Shown here piece by piece: positions 1-9,663 of a stretch of 64,000 bases of DNA; the first letter of the stretch is position 1, and the number at the start of each line of letters is the position of its first letter. Source of the stretch: Murinocardiopsis flavida. GTDB taxonomy: Bacteria; Actinomycetota; Actinomycetes; Streptosporangiales; Streptosporangiaceae. The stretch covers positions 1 to 64,000 of the forward strand of contig NZ_PYGA01000021.1 of NCBI RefSeq assembly GCF_003014485.1. The letters run 5' to 3'. The position numbers and the translations under genes were made by a program. The notes under the pieces were generated by a model. The model searched no databases. It saw only the letters and a program-made list of their open reading frames with translations, and was not told the DNA's origin.

Positions 1-189
1 GCGGTGTCGCCCGGCCCGGTGGTGCTGCTGTTTTCGTCCATGTGTTCACTTTACCTATACCCACCTACAATTACTATGTGTGATCATACGAATTCGATGA
101 TCATCTGGCTGCTGCGGTGACCCTGGACAGGCCCGTCGAAGCGCAGTCCGATCGGCCCGGCCCCGGTGCCCTGGGGTGGAGGGGTGTGT

Positions 190-540
190 TCACGCCCCTG
201 GTGACCTCGGGAGATGGGAGTGTGCCGCACGCCCCTGGTGACCTCGGGAGAAAGGGGGTGTGCTGCGCGTCCCTGGTACCCCGGGGCGAAGGGGGTTGGC
301 TACCGTCGCGGATGCGAAGCACCCGGCGGTGCGAAGCACCACGCTGGAGTTTTCCCGCAAGTCCTGATCCACCGCAGGGCGGCGGGTCTGGGCCCGGGGT
401 CTGGCGATCAAGGCGGGCCGTGGTGTTTCGCGCCGCCGGATGCTCCGCAATCGCGACGGCAACCTCCGTCTCCACCCGGGCTCACGAGCGCTCCATCGGG
501 GCGGGCCGTGGTGCTTCGCGCCGCCGGATGCTTCGCACTC
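190..540. repeat. Intergenic repeat cluster
   Basis: No convincing gene lies in bases 1-619, which hold two repeat families. Family A has a unit built on ACGCCCCTGGTGACCTCGGG at 192-213 and 229-250, with a degenerate third copy near 266-287, spaced 37 bp apart. Family B has two direct copies at 422-450 and 510-537 and one inverted copy at 310-340. Each family-B unit contains the octamer TGCTTCGC or its near variants twice around a GCCGCCGG core. The first 110 bases are relatively AT-rich and may hold a promoter for a gene off the left edge. The ORFs that span this region are repetitive Arg/Pro/Gly strings and are not supported as genes. Confidence 0.7.
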
Positions 541-619
541 CCCTACTGCGCCCGCTACGTGGAGTATCGCGCTGCGGGGGCCCGCGGGCCGCGCGTCTTG
601 TGCGGCGACGGGCGGACGT

Positions 620-1711
620 TCAGGAGGTCGCGGGGTCGGCGGCCGGGCCGCCCACGGGGGCGGCGACCGTGCCGCCGGAGTCGACGGCGAACACCCGGCG
701 CGGGGCGTCGTCGGGGCGGGAGCGGGTGGCGATGCGCTCGCGGCGGTCGCGCGGCGCCGACCCGTTGGCCGCGCCGCGTCCGTCGGCCGACGCGGACGCC
801 CCTGCGGCGCCGTACCCGCCTGGGGACGCGCCGTGCGCCCCCGCAGCGCTGTGCTGGGACGAACCCCGCGCCCCCGCGGCGCTGTGCTCGCCGGGGGACG
901 ACCCCCGCACACCCGCCGCGAAGTGCAGGCGGGTGAACGCCAGCGCCTCGGCGAGGTCGGTGAGGCGGGTGGCGCGGTCGGCGGCCTTGCGGGTGTTGAC
1001 CTCCAGCACGAGCTGGCCTTCGTAGCCGGAGGCCGCGAGGTGCTCCAGCAGTTCGGCGCAGGGCTGCGAGCCGCGGCCGGGGATCATGTGCTCGTCGAGG
1101 TTCTGCCCGCCGAGGCCGTCGGCCATGTGGACGTGCGACAGGCGGTCGCCGAGCTGCTTGGCCATCGCCATGGCATCGGAGCGGGACATGGCCGTGTGGG
1201 AGAGGTCGAGGGTGACGTCGGGGTAGTCGCGGTCGAGCGGGTTCCAGCTCGGGGCGTAGGGCACGACCTCCTTCTCGCCCACGTGCACCGGGTACATGTT
1301 CTCGACGGCGAAGACGACATCGGTCTCGTCCTGCATGCGCGCGATGCCGTTCTCGAAGTCCTTGGCGTACTCGCGCTGCCAGCGGAACGCCGGGTGGACG
1401 ACGATGGCCTTGGCCCCGACCGCCTCGGCCATCTCCTTGGACTTGACGAGCTTGCCCCACGGGTCGCGGCCCCACACGCGCTGGGTGATGACCAGGCACG
1501 GCGAATGGACCGCCGTGATGGGGATCTGGTGGTAGTCCGAAAGCCGCCTGAGCATGTCGACGTCCTGGCTGACGGGGTCGCTGGAGACCAGCACCTCGAC
1601 GCCGTCGTAGCCGAGCTTCGCGGCGAGTTCGAAGGCCACCGGGGTCTTCTCAGGGTAGACGGACGCCGTGGACAGCACGACAGGCGCGTCTGGGACCTGG
1701 ATAGCGCTCAC
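620..1711 (-). CDS. Sugar phosphate isomerase/epimerase-like TIM-barrel protein
   Basis: The first ~280 residues look like an AP-endonuclease-2/xylose-isomerase-type TIM barrel. Visible motifs are GYDGVEVLV, a conserved His in [20 protein letters not shown] and HVHMADG, which fit a metal-dependent sugar isomerase or epimerase; the substrate cannot be inferred. The start is taken at GTG 1711 (VSAIQVPDA...) because the conserved region begins there; an ATG at 1768 would add a non-conserved Arg-rich leader, and neither start has a strong ribosome site. The last ~75 residues are unusual: an Ala/Gly/Ser-rich tail encoded by an in-frame repeat (about 795-925) and probably disordered. It is divergent from the methyltransferase at 1858. 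Confidence 0.75.
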   Translation of the reverse strand: MSAIQVPDAPVVLSTASVYPEKTPVAFELAAKLGYDGVEVLVSSDPVSQDVDMLRRLSDYHQIPITAVHSPCLVITQRVWGRDPWGKLVKSKEMAEAVGAKAIVVHPAFRWQREYAKDFENGIARMQDETDVVFAVENMYPVHVGEKEVVPYAPSWNPLDRDYPDVTLDLSHTAMSRSDAMAMAKQLGDRLSHVHMADGLGGQNLDEHMIPGRGSQPCAELLEHLAASGYEGQLVLEVNTRKAADRATRLTDLAEALAFTRLHFAAGVRGSSPGEHSAAGARGSSQHSAAGAHGASPGGYGAAGASASADGRGAANGSAPRDRRERIATRSRPDDAPRRVFAVDSGGTVAAPVGGPAADPATS

Positions 1712-1857
1712 TCCAGCAAGCCTACGTCGTCGCGGCGGGAAATGGCCCACGGCCGCGGTATACATCACCGCCTTGAGACCTAGGCGTGTCCTGAGCGACT
1801 GCCCGAGGGGCGCACGCCGCGTTGTCGGGCGGGTCGGGGCCCGTTAGCGTTCGCCCC

Positions 1858-2556
1858 ATGCGCAGCAGGATCCCCGGGACGATCCCGAGCCCCAACATCT
1901 GGTCGAACCCGCGGGTCTACGAGCTGGAGAACAACGCGGTCGACCCCGACCGGGTCATCGAGACCGCCATGCGGGGCGTCCGCGGTTGGGGCGGCGCCGA
2001 CGTCCTCGACATCGGCTGCGGGACGGGATTCCACCTGCCGTGGTTCGCCGCGGAGGCCCGCCGGGTCGTCGGCGTCGAACCGCACGAGGCGCTGGCGGGG
2101 GCGGCCCGCGCCCGCACCCGCGACCTGGCGAACGTGCGGGTGCGCACCGGCACCGCCCAGGACCTCCCGTTGCCCGCCGCCTCGGTGGACGTCGCGCACG
2201 CCCGCTGGGCCTACTTCTTCGGGCCGGGCTGCGAGCCGGGCCTGGCCGAGCTGGACCGGGTCATGCGGCGCGGCGGGGTCGCGTTCGTCATCGACAACGA
2301 TGCGACGCGCGGCACGTTCGGCGGCTGGTTCCGGCGCTTCCTGCCGCGGTACGACCCGGCCGGTGTCGAGCGGTTCTGGTCGGCGCGCGGATTCACGCGG
2401 GTGCCGCTGGACATGCGGTGGCTGTTCGAGCGGCGCGCGGACTTCGAGGCCGTCGTGCGCATCGAGTTCACGGCGGGGCTCGCCGAGGAGATCATCGCCG
2501 CGCACAGCGGGGTCGAGGTGGACTACGCGGTCAACCTGTGGTGGCGGGAGTACTAG
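1858..2556 (+). CDS. Class I SAM-dependent methyltransferase
   Basis: This 232-residue protein has methyltransferase motif I (DVLDIGCGTGFHLP, about residues 46-59), followed by an acidic residue at the end of strand 2 (GVEPHE) and a post-I region typical of type-11 methyltransferases (AQDLPLPAASVDVAHARW). It should transfer a methyl group from S-adenosylmethionine to an unidentified small molecule in the cytosol. ATG 1858 is chosen because the recognisable protein (MRSRIPGTIPSPN) starts there; an upstream GTG at 1822 is possible. It stands alone, divergent from the sugar isomerase-like gene and convergent with the secreted hydrolase. Confidence 0.8.
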   Translation: MRSRIPGTIPSPNIWSNPRVYELENNAVDPDRVIETAMRGVRGWGGADVLDIGCGTGFHLPWFAAEARRVVGVEPHEALAGAARARTRDLANVRVRTGTAQDLPLPAASVDVAHARWAYFFGPGCEPGLAELDRVMRRGGVAFVIDNDATRGTFGGWFRRFLPRYDPAGVERFWSARGFTRVPLDMRWLFERRADFEAVVRIEFTAGLAEEIIAAHSGVEVDYAVNLWWREY

Positions 2557-2728
2557 CCGGGGGTCGTCATCCGCCGGTACCAGGGCGCGGCACGCCGAGG
2601 CGTCCGCCCGGCACGCCCTGAGCCGCTCCGGCCGGTGCCGGGGCGGCTCAGGGCCGCGCTGTCAGGGCCGCACTGTCAGGAACGGTGCGGACAGGAGCGG
2701 TGCGGCCAGGGGCCGTGCTGTCAGCGGG

Positions 2729-3634
2729 TCAGGCGAGCGGAGCGCCGCCCCCGCCGCCGCCGAGCGATTCGACGACCTTCCCGCCGACAACGGCCATGCC
2801 GTCGACGTTGGGGTGGACCGGTGCCGCGGGCTTGGTGGGGAAGATCCCCTCGACCCACTTGTCGGCTCTGGGGCCGCAGACGTCGTGCCCGCGCTCGAAG
2901 ACGTCGACGTAGGTCACGCCCGCGTTGTCGGCCTCCTTGGCGATGGCGGCGTTCAGGTTGGTCTGGGCCTGGTCGAGGTAGGGGACGTCGTCGTCGGCGA
3001 CGGGGACCTTCGGCCAGCACCCTTCGTTCTCGGGGAGGATCTGGAGGTAGCCGACGATGGCGACGGTGGCGTCGGGGCTGCGCTCCTTGATGCCGCCGAG
3101 GACCTCGGCGACCTTCACCGCGGTCTCGCTGACGCGCAGCTCCAGTTCGTCCTCGCCGGTGCGGGTGTAGTGCTTCTTGCAGGGGTCGCCGCCGGGGTTG
3201 GTGGCGCTGAGCGACGCGCACTTGATGAGGACGTCGGCGAAGCCGAAGTCGTTGCCGCCGATGCCGACGGTCACCAGGCTGGTGTCGGGGGTGAGCGTGT
3301 CGAACTGGGGCGGGTTGTCGGGGCCGAGCAGCGCCTGCGGCTGGGTCATGTGGTCGGTGATCGCCGCGGAGCAGCTGACGTCGAGGAACTCCGTGGCGCC
3401 GATGGCGTCGGCGACGACGTTGGGGTAGTTGTTGCTGGAGCGCAGGCACAGCGCCGGCTTGCCGTAGGCGCCGGGGATGAGGGGGCCTGCGGTGAACGAG
3501 TCGCCGAGCGCGACGTAGCGGTCGGCGAGGGCCGTCGGCTCCTCTGCCTGGGCGGGGGCGGCGGTCAGGGTGAGGGCGCCGGTGAGTCCGAGGGCCGCGG
3601 CGGCGGCCAGGCGTGCGGTCGTGGTGCGAGACAC
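2729..3634 (-). CDS. Secreted SGNH/GDSL-family hydrolase (lipase/esterase)
   Basis: The 301-residue protein begins with a signal peptide (VSRTTTARLAAAAALGL..., likely cleaved after AQA). The SGNH blocks follow in order: GDSFTAG with the nucleophile Ser, GGNDFGF supplying oxyanion Gly and Asn, and HPNVDGM carrying the catalytic His. Several Cys residues (LCLRSS, DVSCSAA, GCWPK, DVCGP) are probably disulfides, as in actinomycete extracellular GDSL esterases. GTG 3634 is selected because GAGGAG lies four bases upstream and the signal peptide begins there; the reading frame stays open far upstream but that part is not coding. It ends in a Gly-rich tail. Likely substrates are lipid or polysaccharide esters. 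Confidence 0.85.
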   Translation of the reverse strand: MSRTTTARLAAAAALGLTGALTLTAAPAQAEEPTALADRYVALGDSFTAGPLIPGAYGKPALCLRSSNNYPNVVADAIGATEFLDVSCSAAITDHMTQPQALLGPDNPPQFDTLTPDTSLVTVGIGGNDFGFADVLIKCASLSATNPGGDPCKKHYTRTGEDELELRVSETAVKVAEVLGGIKERSPDATVAIVGYLQILPENEGCWPKVPVADDDVPYLDQAQTNLNAAIAKEADNAGVTYVDVFERGHDVCGPRADKWVEGIFPTKPAAPVHPNVDGMAVVGGKVVESLGGGGGGAPLA

Positions 3635-3946
3635 GCTTCTCCTCAGGGGATGAGCTCGCCCGTGTGGGCGAGGTGTGCGGGTGACTAGAACGTGACCTGT
3701 GCGCAAGGTGCGGTCAACCTGCCCGACCGCAAGCGGCCAACAACTTGACGCGGCGGTAATATCACTGAGGGTAACTCGAGGGGTGTCGCTACACCCGTGA
3801 TTCCCGTAATCCGCCGCGCGCCCACGCGCGTGGCCGCCCCTCGCCCGCGCTTTCGCCGCCCCCAACCGCCCCCGCCGCCGCCCACAGCCTGTGGACAACC
3901 GGTGCCGCCGGCGCGAGTGTCGGCACCGGCCGCTAGCGTGCTGGGC

Positions 3947-5305
3947 ATGGCCAAAGCAGCGAAGTCCACGTTCCGTTGCGCCGAATGCGGATGGACCACC
4001 CTGAAATGGGTCGGCCGCTGCGGCGAGTGCCAGGCGTGGGGCACCGTCGAGGAGTCCGGGGCCGCCGTCTCCGGCGGTGTGGCGCCCGCAAGGGTCTCCT
4101 CGCCGGCCCTGCCCATCACCGAGGTCGACATCGAGTCCGCGCACGCGGAGCGCTCGGGCATCGACGAACTCGACCGCGTCCTCGGCGGCGGCATCGTGCC
4201 CGGCGCGGTCCTGCTGCTCGCGGGCGAGCCCGGTGTCGGCAAGTCCACCCTGCTGCTGGAGACCGCCGCCATGTGCGCGGCGCGCGGGCCCGTCCTCTAC
4301 GTCACCGGCGAGGAGTCCGCCTCCCAGGTCCGCCTGCGGGCCGAGCGCCTCGGCGCCCTCGACCCCAAGCTCTACCTCGCCGCCGAGAACTCCGTCGCGG
4401 CGCTGGCCGGCCACGTCGAGTCCATCGCGCCCAGCCTGCTCATCGTCGACTCCGTGCAGACCATGTACGCCCCCGACGCCACCGGCGTGCCCGGCGGCGT
4501 CACCCAGGTCCGCGAGGTCGCGGCGGCCCTGATCCGGCTGTCCAAGGCCCGCAACATCGCCACCGTGCTGGTCGGCCACGTCACCAAGGACGGCTCAATC
4601 GCCGGGCCCCGTGTCCTGGAGCACCTGGTCGACGTCGTCCTGTCCTTCGACGGCGACCGCCACTCCCCCCTGCGGCTGCTGCGCGCGGTCAAGAACCGCT
4701 ACGGCCCCAGCGACGAGATCGGCTGCTTCGAGCTCACCGATTCCGGCATCATCGGCCTGCCCGACCCCAGCGGCCTCTTCCTCACCCGCCGCAACGAGCC
4801 GGTGCCCGGCACGTGCGTCACCGTCACGGTCGAGGGCCGCCGCCCGCTCATCGCCGAGGTGCAGGCGCTGGTCGCACCCACCAACGCCCCGCAGCCGCGC
4901 CGCACCACCTCCGGGCTCGACTCCGCGCGCACCGCCATGATCATGGCGGTGCTGGAGCGCCGCGCGGGCATGCAGATGGGCAACGCCGACATCTACGCCT
5001 CGACCGTCGGCGGCGTCCGCCTCAGCGAGCCGTCGGTCGACCTCGCGCTCGCGCTGGCGCTCGCCGGGTCCAAACGCGACCTCGCCCTGCCGCGCGGCCT
5101 GATCGCCCTGGGCGAGGTCGGCCTCGCCGGCGACGTCCGCGCGGTCAACGGCGTGGAGCGGCGCCTCGCCGAGGCGCAGCGGCTCGGCTTCACCCGCGCC
5201 ATCGTCCCCAAGCACAGCGAGGAGCCGGTGCCCGGTATCGAGACCATCGGCGTCGAGGACCTGGGGCAGGCCCTGCGCGCCGCGTTCCCCTCCAAGCAGG
5301 GCTGA
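3947..5305 (+). CDS. radA: DNA repair protein RadA
   Basis: RadA (452 residues) is a RecA-like branch-migration ATPase that processes recombination intermediates. All domains are present: an N-terminal zinc ribbon with Cys11, Cys14, Cys25 and Cys28; a Walker A (GEPGVGKST, about 93-101); the RadA signature KNRYG near residue 250 (the family is usually KNRFG); and a C-terminal Lon-protease-like domain. Length matches the family. Start ATG 3947 gives the standard N-terminus. In many Gram-positive bacteria radA is followed by disA, the diadenylate cyclase, but here the next gene downstream is on the opposite strand and disA is not in the window. Confidence 0.96.
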   Translation: MAKAAKSTFRCAECGWTTLKWVGRCGECQAWGTVEESGAAVSGGVAPARVSSPALPITEVDIESAHAERSGIDELDRVLGGGIVPGAVLLLAGEPGVGKSTLLLETAAMCAARGPVLYVTGEESASQVRLRAERLGALDPKLYLAAENSVAALAGHVESIAPSLLIVDSVQTMYAPDATGVPGGVTQVREVAAALIRLSKARNIATVLVGHVTKDGSIAGPRVLEHLVDVVLSFDGDRHSPLRLLRAVKNRYGPSDEIGCFELTDSGIIGLPDPSGLFLTRRNEPVPGTCVTVTVEGRRPLIAEVQALVAPTNAPQPRRTTSGLDSARTAMIMAVLERRAGMQMGNADIYASTVGGVRLSEPSVDLALALALAGSKRDLALPRGLIALGEVGLAGDVRAVNGVERRLAEAQRLGFTRAIVPKHSEEPVPGIETIGVEDLGQALRAAFPSKQG

Positions 5306-5362
5306 CCCCGGCCCGGGCGGCACCGCGCGGCCACAGGCACCGGGCGGGGGCGCGCCGGGGCG

Positions 5363-6130
5363 TCAGTTCAGCCGGAACACCTTCGTGCCGGTCCCGCCGC
5401 TGTAGTCGCCGTGCAGGGTGGCGACGTAGGTGCCTGGGCGGTTGGCGTTGACGTCCTTGTCGCGGCAGTCCGACCAGCTCCGCTTGCGGTTCCACTCGAC
5501 GGTCTTGAACACCGGCTCGCCGCGGCGGAGCTGCTTGCGCTCGGCCGCCTTGGCGCCCTTCGCGCAGTGGGCGGTCGAGAACACGCCGTCGTCGCCTGAG
5601 GCGATGCGGACCTCCATGCCCTTGGGGCCCACGTCGACCGTGCAGGTCTGCTTCGCGGTGTTGGTGACGGTGAGGGCCACCTTCGGCTTCTGGTCCCACG
5701 CGTAGTCGGTCTTGTCGACCTTCATGGTGACCACGACGTCGGCGGGGCGGCACGGGTCCTCGGGCTTCTTCGGCGCGGCGATCCCACCGGCGCCGCCCGG
5801 CTCCCCGCTGGCACCGTCGCCCGCCTCCGCGCCCTCGCCGCCACCCGGCTCGCCGCCGTCGGGGCCAGGGCTGCCGCTGGGGCTCTTGCTCGGGCTCGCG
5901 CTGGGGTCGGGGCTGGGCGAGGGCTTCTTGGACGGGGAGGGGGTCGGAGAGGCGCTGACGTTGTCATCGCCGGAGCCGTCGACACCCGCCGCCCGCTTGC
6001 CGGTGTCGGACGGGCCGGAGCACGCGTAGGCGACCAACGCTAAGACCGCGAAGAGTCCGGCCATGACGAAGACGCGACGCTTCCAATACGTCTCCATACT
6101 GACGGGTTCGGGACCGGTGCTCGACGCCAT
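5363..6130 (-). CDS. Membrane-anchored protein with Ser/Pro-rich linker and extracellular domain
   Basis: A 255-residue protein of unknown function. One N-terminal transmembrane segment (VFVMAGLFAVLALVAYAC, about residues 20-38) is followed by a ~90-residue Ser/Pro/Gly/Glu-rich linker (SPTPSPSKKPSPSPDPS and similar), then a ~125-residue C-terminal domain with beta-strand character (VVVTMKVDKTDY..., KVALTVTNTAKQTCTV) and four Cys that could form two disulfides. The domain resembles extracytoplasmic beta-sandwich modules found in actinomycete surface proteins, by pattern only. ATG 6130 is taken as start; METYWKRR further in is an alternative, and neither has a clear ribosome site. It is divergent from mutY with a 65-base shared promoter region. 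Confidence 0.75.
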   Translation of the reverse strand: MASSTGPEPVSMETYWKRRVFVMAGLFAVLALVAYACSGPSDTGKRAAGVDGSGDDNVSASPTPSPSKKPSPSPDPSASPSKSPSGSPGPDGGEPGGGEGAEAGDGASGEPGGAGGIAAPKKPEDPCRPADVVVTMKVDKTDYAWDQKPKVALTVTNTAKQTCTVDVGPKGMEVRIASGDDGVFSTAHCAKGAKAAERKQLRRGEPVFKTVEWNRKRSWSDCRDKDVNANRPGTYVATLHGDYSGGTGTKVFRLN

Positions 6131-6195
6131 GGGCGTAGTATTCCGGCTTTCGGCAACTCCCCCTACTCGACCCGCCGTCCCCAGAGCGATTGAGC

Positions 6196-7071
6196 ATGAG
6201 CGAAAACCCCTACAGCACCGCAGTTCTCGCCTGGTACGAGGACAACGCCCGCGACCTGCCATGGCGTGCGCCCGACGCCTCGCCATGGGCCGTCCTTGTG
6301 AGCGAGATCATGCTCCAGCAGACCCCGGTCGTGCGCGTCCTGCCCGCGTGGCACGCCTGGCTGGCCCGGTGGCCCACCCCCGACGCCCTCGCCGCCGACG
6401 CAGCGGGGGAAGCCGTCCGGATGTGGAACCGGCTGGGCTACCCGCGCCGCGCGCTGAACCTGCACGCCTGCGCGAAGGCCATCGTGGCGCGCCACGGCGG
6501 CGCCGTCCCCACCGCGCACGCCGACCTCCTCGCCCTGCCGGGGGTCGGCACCTACACGGCGGCCGCGGTGGCGAGCTTCGCGTTCGGGCAGCGCCACGCC
6601 ATCCTCGACACCAACGTCCGCCGGGTGCTGGCCCGCGCCGAGACCGGGATTGAGTACCCGCCGAAAACCCCCGCCAAAGCCGAGACCCGGCTGGCGGAGT
6701 CGCTGCTGCCCGAACGCCCCGACGTCGCCGCCCGGTGGGGGGTCGCCGTCATGGAGCTCGGGGCGCTGGTGTGCACCGCACGATCGCCCAAGTGCGCCGA
6801 CTGCCCCATCCTCGACCGGTGCGCATGGGTCCTCGCCGGCCGCCCCGCCTACGACGGCCCGCCGCGGCGCGGCCAGACCTACGCCGGGACCGACCGCCAG
6901 GTGCGCGGCCGCCTCCTCGCCGTCCTGCGCGCGGCGCCCGGCCCCGTCGCCAAACCGGCGCTCGACGCCGCATGGGACGAGGCGGTGCAGCGCGAACGGG
7001 CCCTCGACGCGCTGGTCGCCGACGGCCTGGTGGACCCGCTGGACGACGGCCAGTACGCGCTGCCCGGCTGA
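6196..7071 (+). CDS. mutY: A/G-specific adenine glycosylase MutY
   Basis: MutY removes adenine mispaired with 8-oxoguanine. The 291-residue protein has the catalytic-Glu helix (EIMLQQTPV), a helix-hairpin-helix (LPGVGTYTAAAV), the catalytic Asp in ILDTNVRRV, and the four-Cys iron-sulfur cluster loop (C-x6-C-x2-C-x5-C in CTARSPKCADCPILDRC). ATG 6196 is the start. The C-terminal NUDIX-like 8-oxoG recognition domain of E. coli MutY (350 residues) is absent or reduced to a ~70-residue tail, which is usual for short actinobacterial MutY. The gene is monocistronic and followed by a hairpin terminator. Confidence 0.93.
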   Translation: MSENPYSTAVLAWYEDNARDLPWRAPDASPWAVLVSEIMLQQTPVVRVLPAWHAWLARWPTPDALAADAAGEAVRMWNRLGYPRRALNLHACAKAIVARHGGAVPTAHADLLALPGVGTYTAAAVASFAFGQRHAILDTNVRRVLARAETGIEYPPKTPAKAETRLAESLLPERPDVAARWGVAVMELGALVCTARSPKCADCPILDRCAWVLAGRPAYDGPPRRGQTYAGTDRQVRGRLLAVLRAAPGPVAKPALDAAWDEAVQRERALDALVADGLVDPLDDGQYALPG

Positions 7072-7092
7072 ACCGCGCACCCCGGACACGCC

Positions 7093-7122
7093 GAAGGGCG
7101 GCCCCGAACGGGACCGCCCTTC
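7093..7122. terminator. Bidirectional hairpin between mutY and clpC
   Basis: An inverted repeat GAAGGGCGG... / ...CCGCCCTTC forms a stem of about 12 bp with a short loop and one mismatch. It lies between the convergent stops of mutY (7071) and clpC (7150), so it can serve both. No long T-run follows, as is common in high-GC actinomycetes. Confidence 0.7.
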
Positions 7123-7149
7123 GTGCGCGCCGGGTGCGGCGTGCGGACG

Positions 7150-9663
7150 CTACTCGGTGTTGCCGCTGGCCGCCGCCTCCTCCACCTGAGGGGTGTCGGG
7201 GACGGACTCGGGCTTGGGGACGCCGCGGAAGGTGAACTTCGCGTCGGTGCCCTCGCCCTCGGCGTCGACGATGATGATCTGGCCGGCCTTCAGCTCGCCG
7301 TAGAGGATCTGCTCCGAGAGCTGGTCCTCGATCTCGCGCTGAATGGTGCGGCGCAGCGGACGTGCGCCCAGCACCGGGTCGTAGCCGCGCTCCGCCAGCA
7401 CCGTCTTGGCGGCCGGGCGCAGCTCCAGACCCATGTCGCGGTCCTTGAGCCGCTCATCGAGCTTGGCGACCATCAGGTCGACGATCGTGACGATCTCCTT
7501 CTCGGTGAGCTGGTGGAACACGATGGTGTCATCGACACGGTTCAGGAACTCGGGGCGGAAGTGGTTCTTCAGCTCCTCGTTGACCTTCGCCTTCATCCGG
7601 TCGTAGTTGGTCTGGGCGTTGTTCTCCTGCGCGAAGCCCATGGCCGCGCCCCTGGAGATGTCGCGGGTGCCGAGGTTCGTCGTCATGATGATGACGGTGT
7701 TCTTGAAGTCGACGTTGCGACCCTGGGCGTCGGTGAGCCGCCCCTCCTCCAGGACCTGGAGCAGCGAGTTGAAGATGTCGTTGTGCGCCTTCTCGATCTC
7801 GTCGAAGAGCACCACGGAGAACGGCTTGCGCCGCACCTTCTCGGTGAGCTGGCCGCCCTCTTCGTAGCCGACGTAGCCGGGAGGCGAACCGAACAGCCGC
7901 GAGACGGTGTGCTTCTCCATGAACTCCGACATGTCGAGCTGGATCAGCGCGTCCTCGTCGCCGAACAGGAACTCCGCCAGCGTCTTGGACAGCTCGGTCT
8001 TACCCACACCGGACGGACCGGCGAAGATGAACGAACCACCCGGGCGCTTGGGGTCCTTCAGCCCGGCGCGGGTGCGCCGGATCGCCTGCGAGAGCGCCTT
8101 GATGGCGTCCTCCTGGCCGATGACCCGCTTGTGCAGCTCGTCCTCCATGCGCAGCAGCCGCGAGGACTCCTCCTCCGTGAGCTTGAACACGGGGATGCCG
8201 GTGGCCGTGGCGAGGACCTCGGCGATGAGCTCCTCGTTCACCTCGGCGACGACGTCCATGTCGCCGGCCTTCCACTCCTTCTCCCGCTGGCTCTTCTTCG
8301 TGAGGAGCTGCTTCTCGTCGTCGCGCAGCGACGCCGCCTTCTCGAAGTCCTGCGCGTCGATCGCGGACTCCTTGTCGCGGCGGACCTGGGCGATCTTCTC
8401 GTCGAACTCGCGGAGGTCCGGCGGTGCGGTCATGCGGCGGATGCGCATGCGCGACCCGGCCTCGTCGATGAGGTCGATGGCCTTGTCGGGCAGGAACCGG
8501 TCGCTGATGTAGCGGTCGGCGAGCTGCGCCGACGCCACCAGAGCCGAGTCGGTGATGGAGACCCGGTGGTGCGCCTCGTAGCGGTCGCGCAGGCCCTTCA
8601 GGATCTCGATGGTGTGCGAGATCGTGGGCTCGTCGACCTGGATGGGCTGGAAGCGCCGCTCCAGCGCGGCGTCCTTCTCCAGGTGCTTGCGGTACTCGTC
8701 GAGGGTGGTCGCACCGATGGTCTGGAGCTCGCCGCGCGCCAGCATCGGCTTGAGGATGGACGCGGCGTCGATGGCGCCCTCGGCGGCACCGGCCCCGACG
8801 AGCGTGTGCAGCTCGTCGATGAACAGGATGATGTCGCCCCGGGTGCGGATCTCCTTGAGCACCTTCTTGAGGCGCTCCTCGAAGTCGCCGCGGTAGCGGC
8901 TGCCCGCCACGAGCGCCCCGAGGTCCAGCGTGTAGAGCTGCTTGTCCTTCAGGGTCTCGGGGATCTCACCCTTGACGATCTTCTGGGCGAGCCCTTCGAC
9001 CACGGCGGTCTTGCCGACGCCGGGCTCGCCGATGAGGACCGGGTTGTTCTTGGTCCGGCGCGACAGCACCTGCATGACGCGCTCGATCTCCTTGTCGCGC
9101 CCGATGACCGGGTCGAGCTTGGATTCGCGCGCCGCCTGGGTGAGGTTGCGGCCGAACTGGTCGAGCACCAGGGAGGTCGACGGGGTCGACTCGGAGGAGG
9201 CGCCCGTTGCCTGGGGCTCCTTGCCCTGGTACCCGTGCAGGAGCTGGATGACCTGCTGGCGGACCCGGTTGAGGTCGGCGCCGAGCTTCACCAGCACCTG
9301 GGCGGCGACACCCTCGCCCTCGCGGATGAGGCCGAGCAGGATGTGCTCGGTGCCGATGTAGTTGTGGCCCAGTTGCAGCGCCTCGCGCAGGGACAGCTCA
9401 AGAACCTTCTTGGCGCGCGGGGTGAAGGGGATGTGCCCGGAGGGGGCCTGCTGGCCCTGACCGATGATCTCCTCAACCTGCTGGCGAACCGCTTCGAGGC
9501 TGATTCCCAGGCTCTCCAGAGCCTTCGCGGCGACGCCCTCACCCTCGTGGATGAGGCCGAGCAGGATGTGCTCGGTACCGATGTAGTTGTGGTTCAGCAT
9601 CCTGGCCTCTTCCTGGGCCAGGACCACCACGCGCCGTGCGCGGTCGGTAAACCTCTCGAACAT
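7150..9663 (-). CDS. clpC: ATP-dependent Clp protease ATPase subunit ClpC
   Basis: ClpC (837 residues) unfolds proteins for the ClpP peptidase. It has two N-terminal Clp-N repeats (1-145, each with [13 protein letters not shown]), a first AAA+ module (Walker A GEPGVGKT about 212-219, Walker B LFIDELH), a UVR-type middle domain ([19 protein letters not shown]), and a second AAA+ module ([19 protein letters not shown]) with the C-terminal D2-small domain. The ClpP-contacting loop region is in the usual place. ATG 9663 has GAGGAG eight bases upstream. Position next to lsr2 and lysS matches M. tuberculosis clpC1. I saw no HspR (HAIR) or ClgR box upstream. Confidence 0.97.
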   Translation of the reverse strand: MFERFTDRARRVVVLAQEEARMLNHNYIGTEHILLGLIHEGEGVAAKALESLGISLEAVRQQVEEIIGQGQQAPSGHIPFTPRAKKVLELSLREALQLGHNYIGTEHILLGLIREGEGVAAQVLVKLGADLNRVRQQVIQLLHGYQGKEPQATGASSESTPSTSLVLDQFGRNLTQAARESKLDPVIGRDKEIERVMQVLSRRTKNNPVLIGEPGVGKTAVVEGLAQKIVKGEIPETLKDKQLYTLDLGALVAGSRYRGDFEERLKKVLKEIRTRGDIILFIDELHTLVGAGAAEGAIDAASILKPMLARGELQTIGATTLDEYRKHLEKDAALERRFQPIQVDEPTISHTIEILKGLRDRYEAHHRVSITDSALVASAQLADRYISDRFLPDKAIDLIDEAGSRMRIRRMTAPPDLREFDEKIAQVRRDKESAIDAQDFEKAASLRDDEKQLLTKKSQREKEWKAGDMDVVAEVNEELIAEVLATATGIPVFKLTEEESSRLLRMEDELHKRVIGQEDAIKALSQAIRRTRAGLKDPKRPGGSFIFAGPSGVGKTELSKTLAEFLFGDEDALIQLDMSEFMEKHTVSRLFGSPPGYVGYEEGGQLTEKVRRKPFSVVLFDEIEKAHNDIFNSLLQVLEEGRLTDAQGRNVDFKNTVIIMTTNLGTRDISRGAAMGFAQENNAQTNYDRMKAKVNEELKNHFRPEFLNRVDDTIVFHQLTEKEIVTIVDLMVAKLDERLKDRDMGLELRPAAKTVLAERGYDPVLGARPLRRTIQREIEDQLSEQILYGELKAGQIIIVDAEGEGTDAKFTFRGVPKPESVPDTPQVEEAAASGNTE

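Noticed and set aside
117-1783. Several long overlapping ORFs on both strands
   Set aside because: Translations are Arg/Gly/Pro strings from repeats and GC bias or are antisense to the isomerase-like gene; no ribosome sites or family features.
3635-4579. Long upstream extension of the SGNH hydrolase frame
   Set aside because: It runs antisense through radA; the signal peptide and ribosome site fix the start at 3634.
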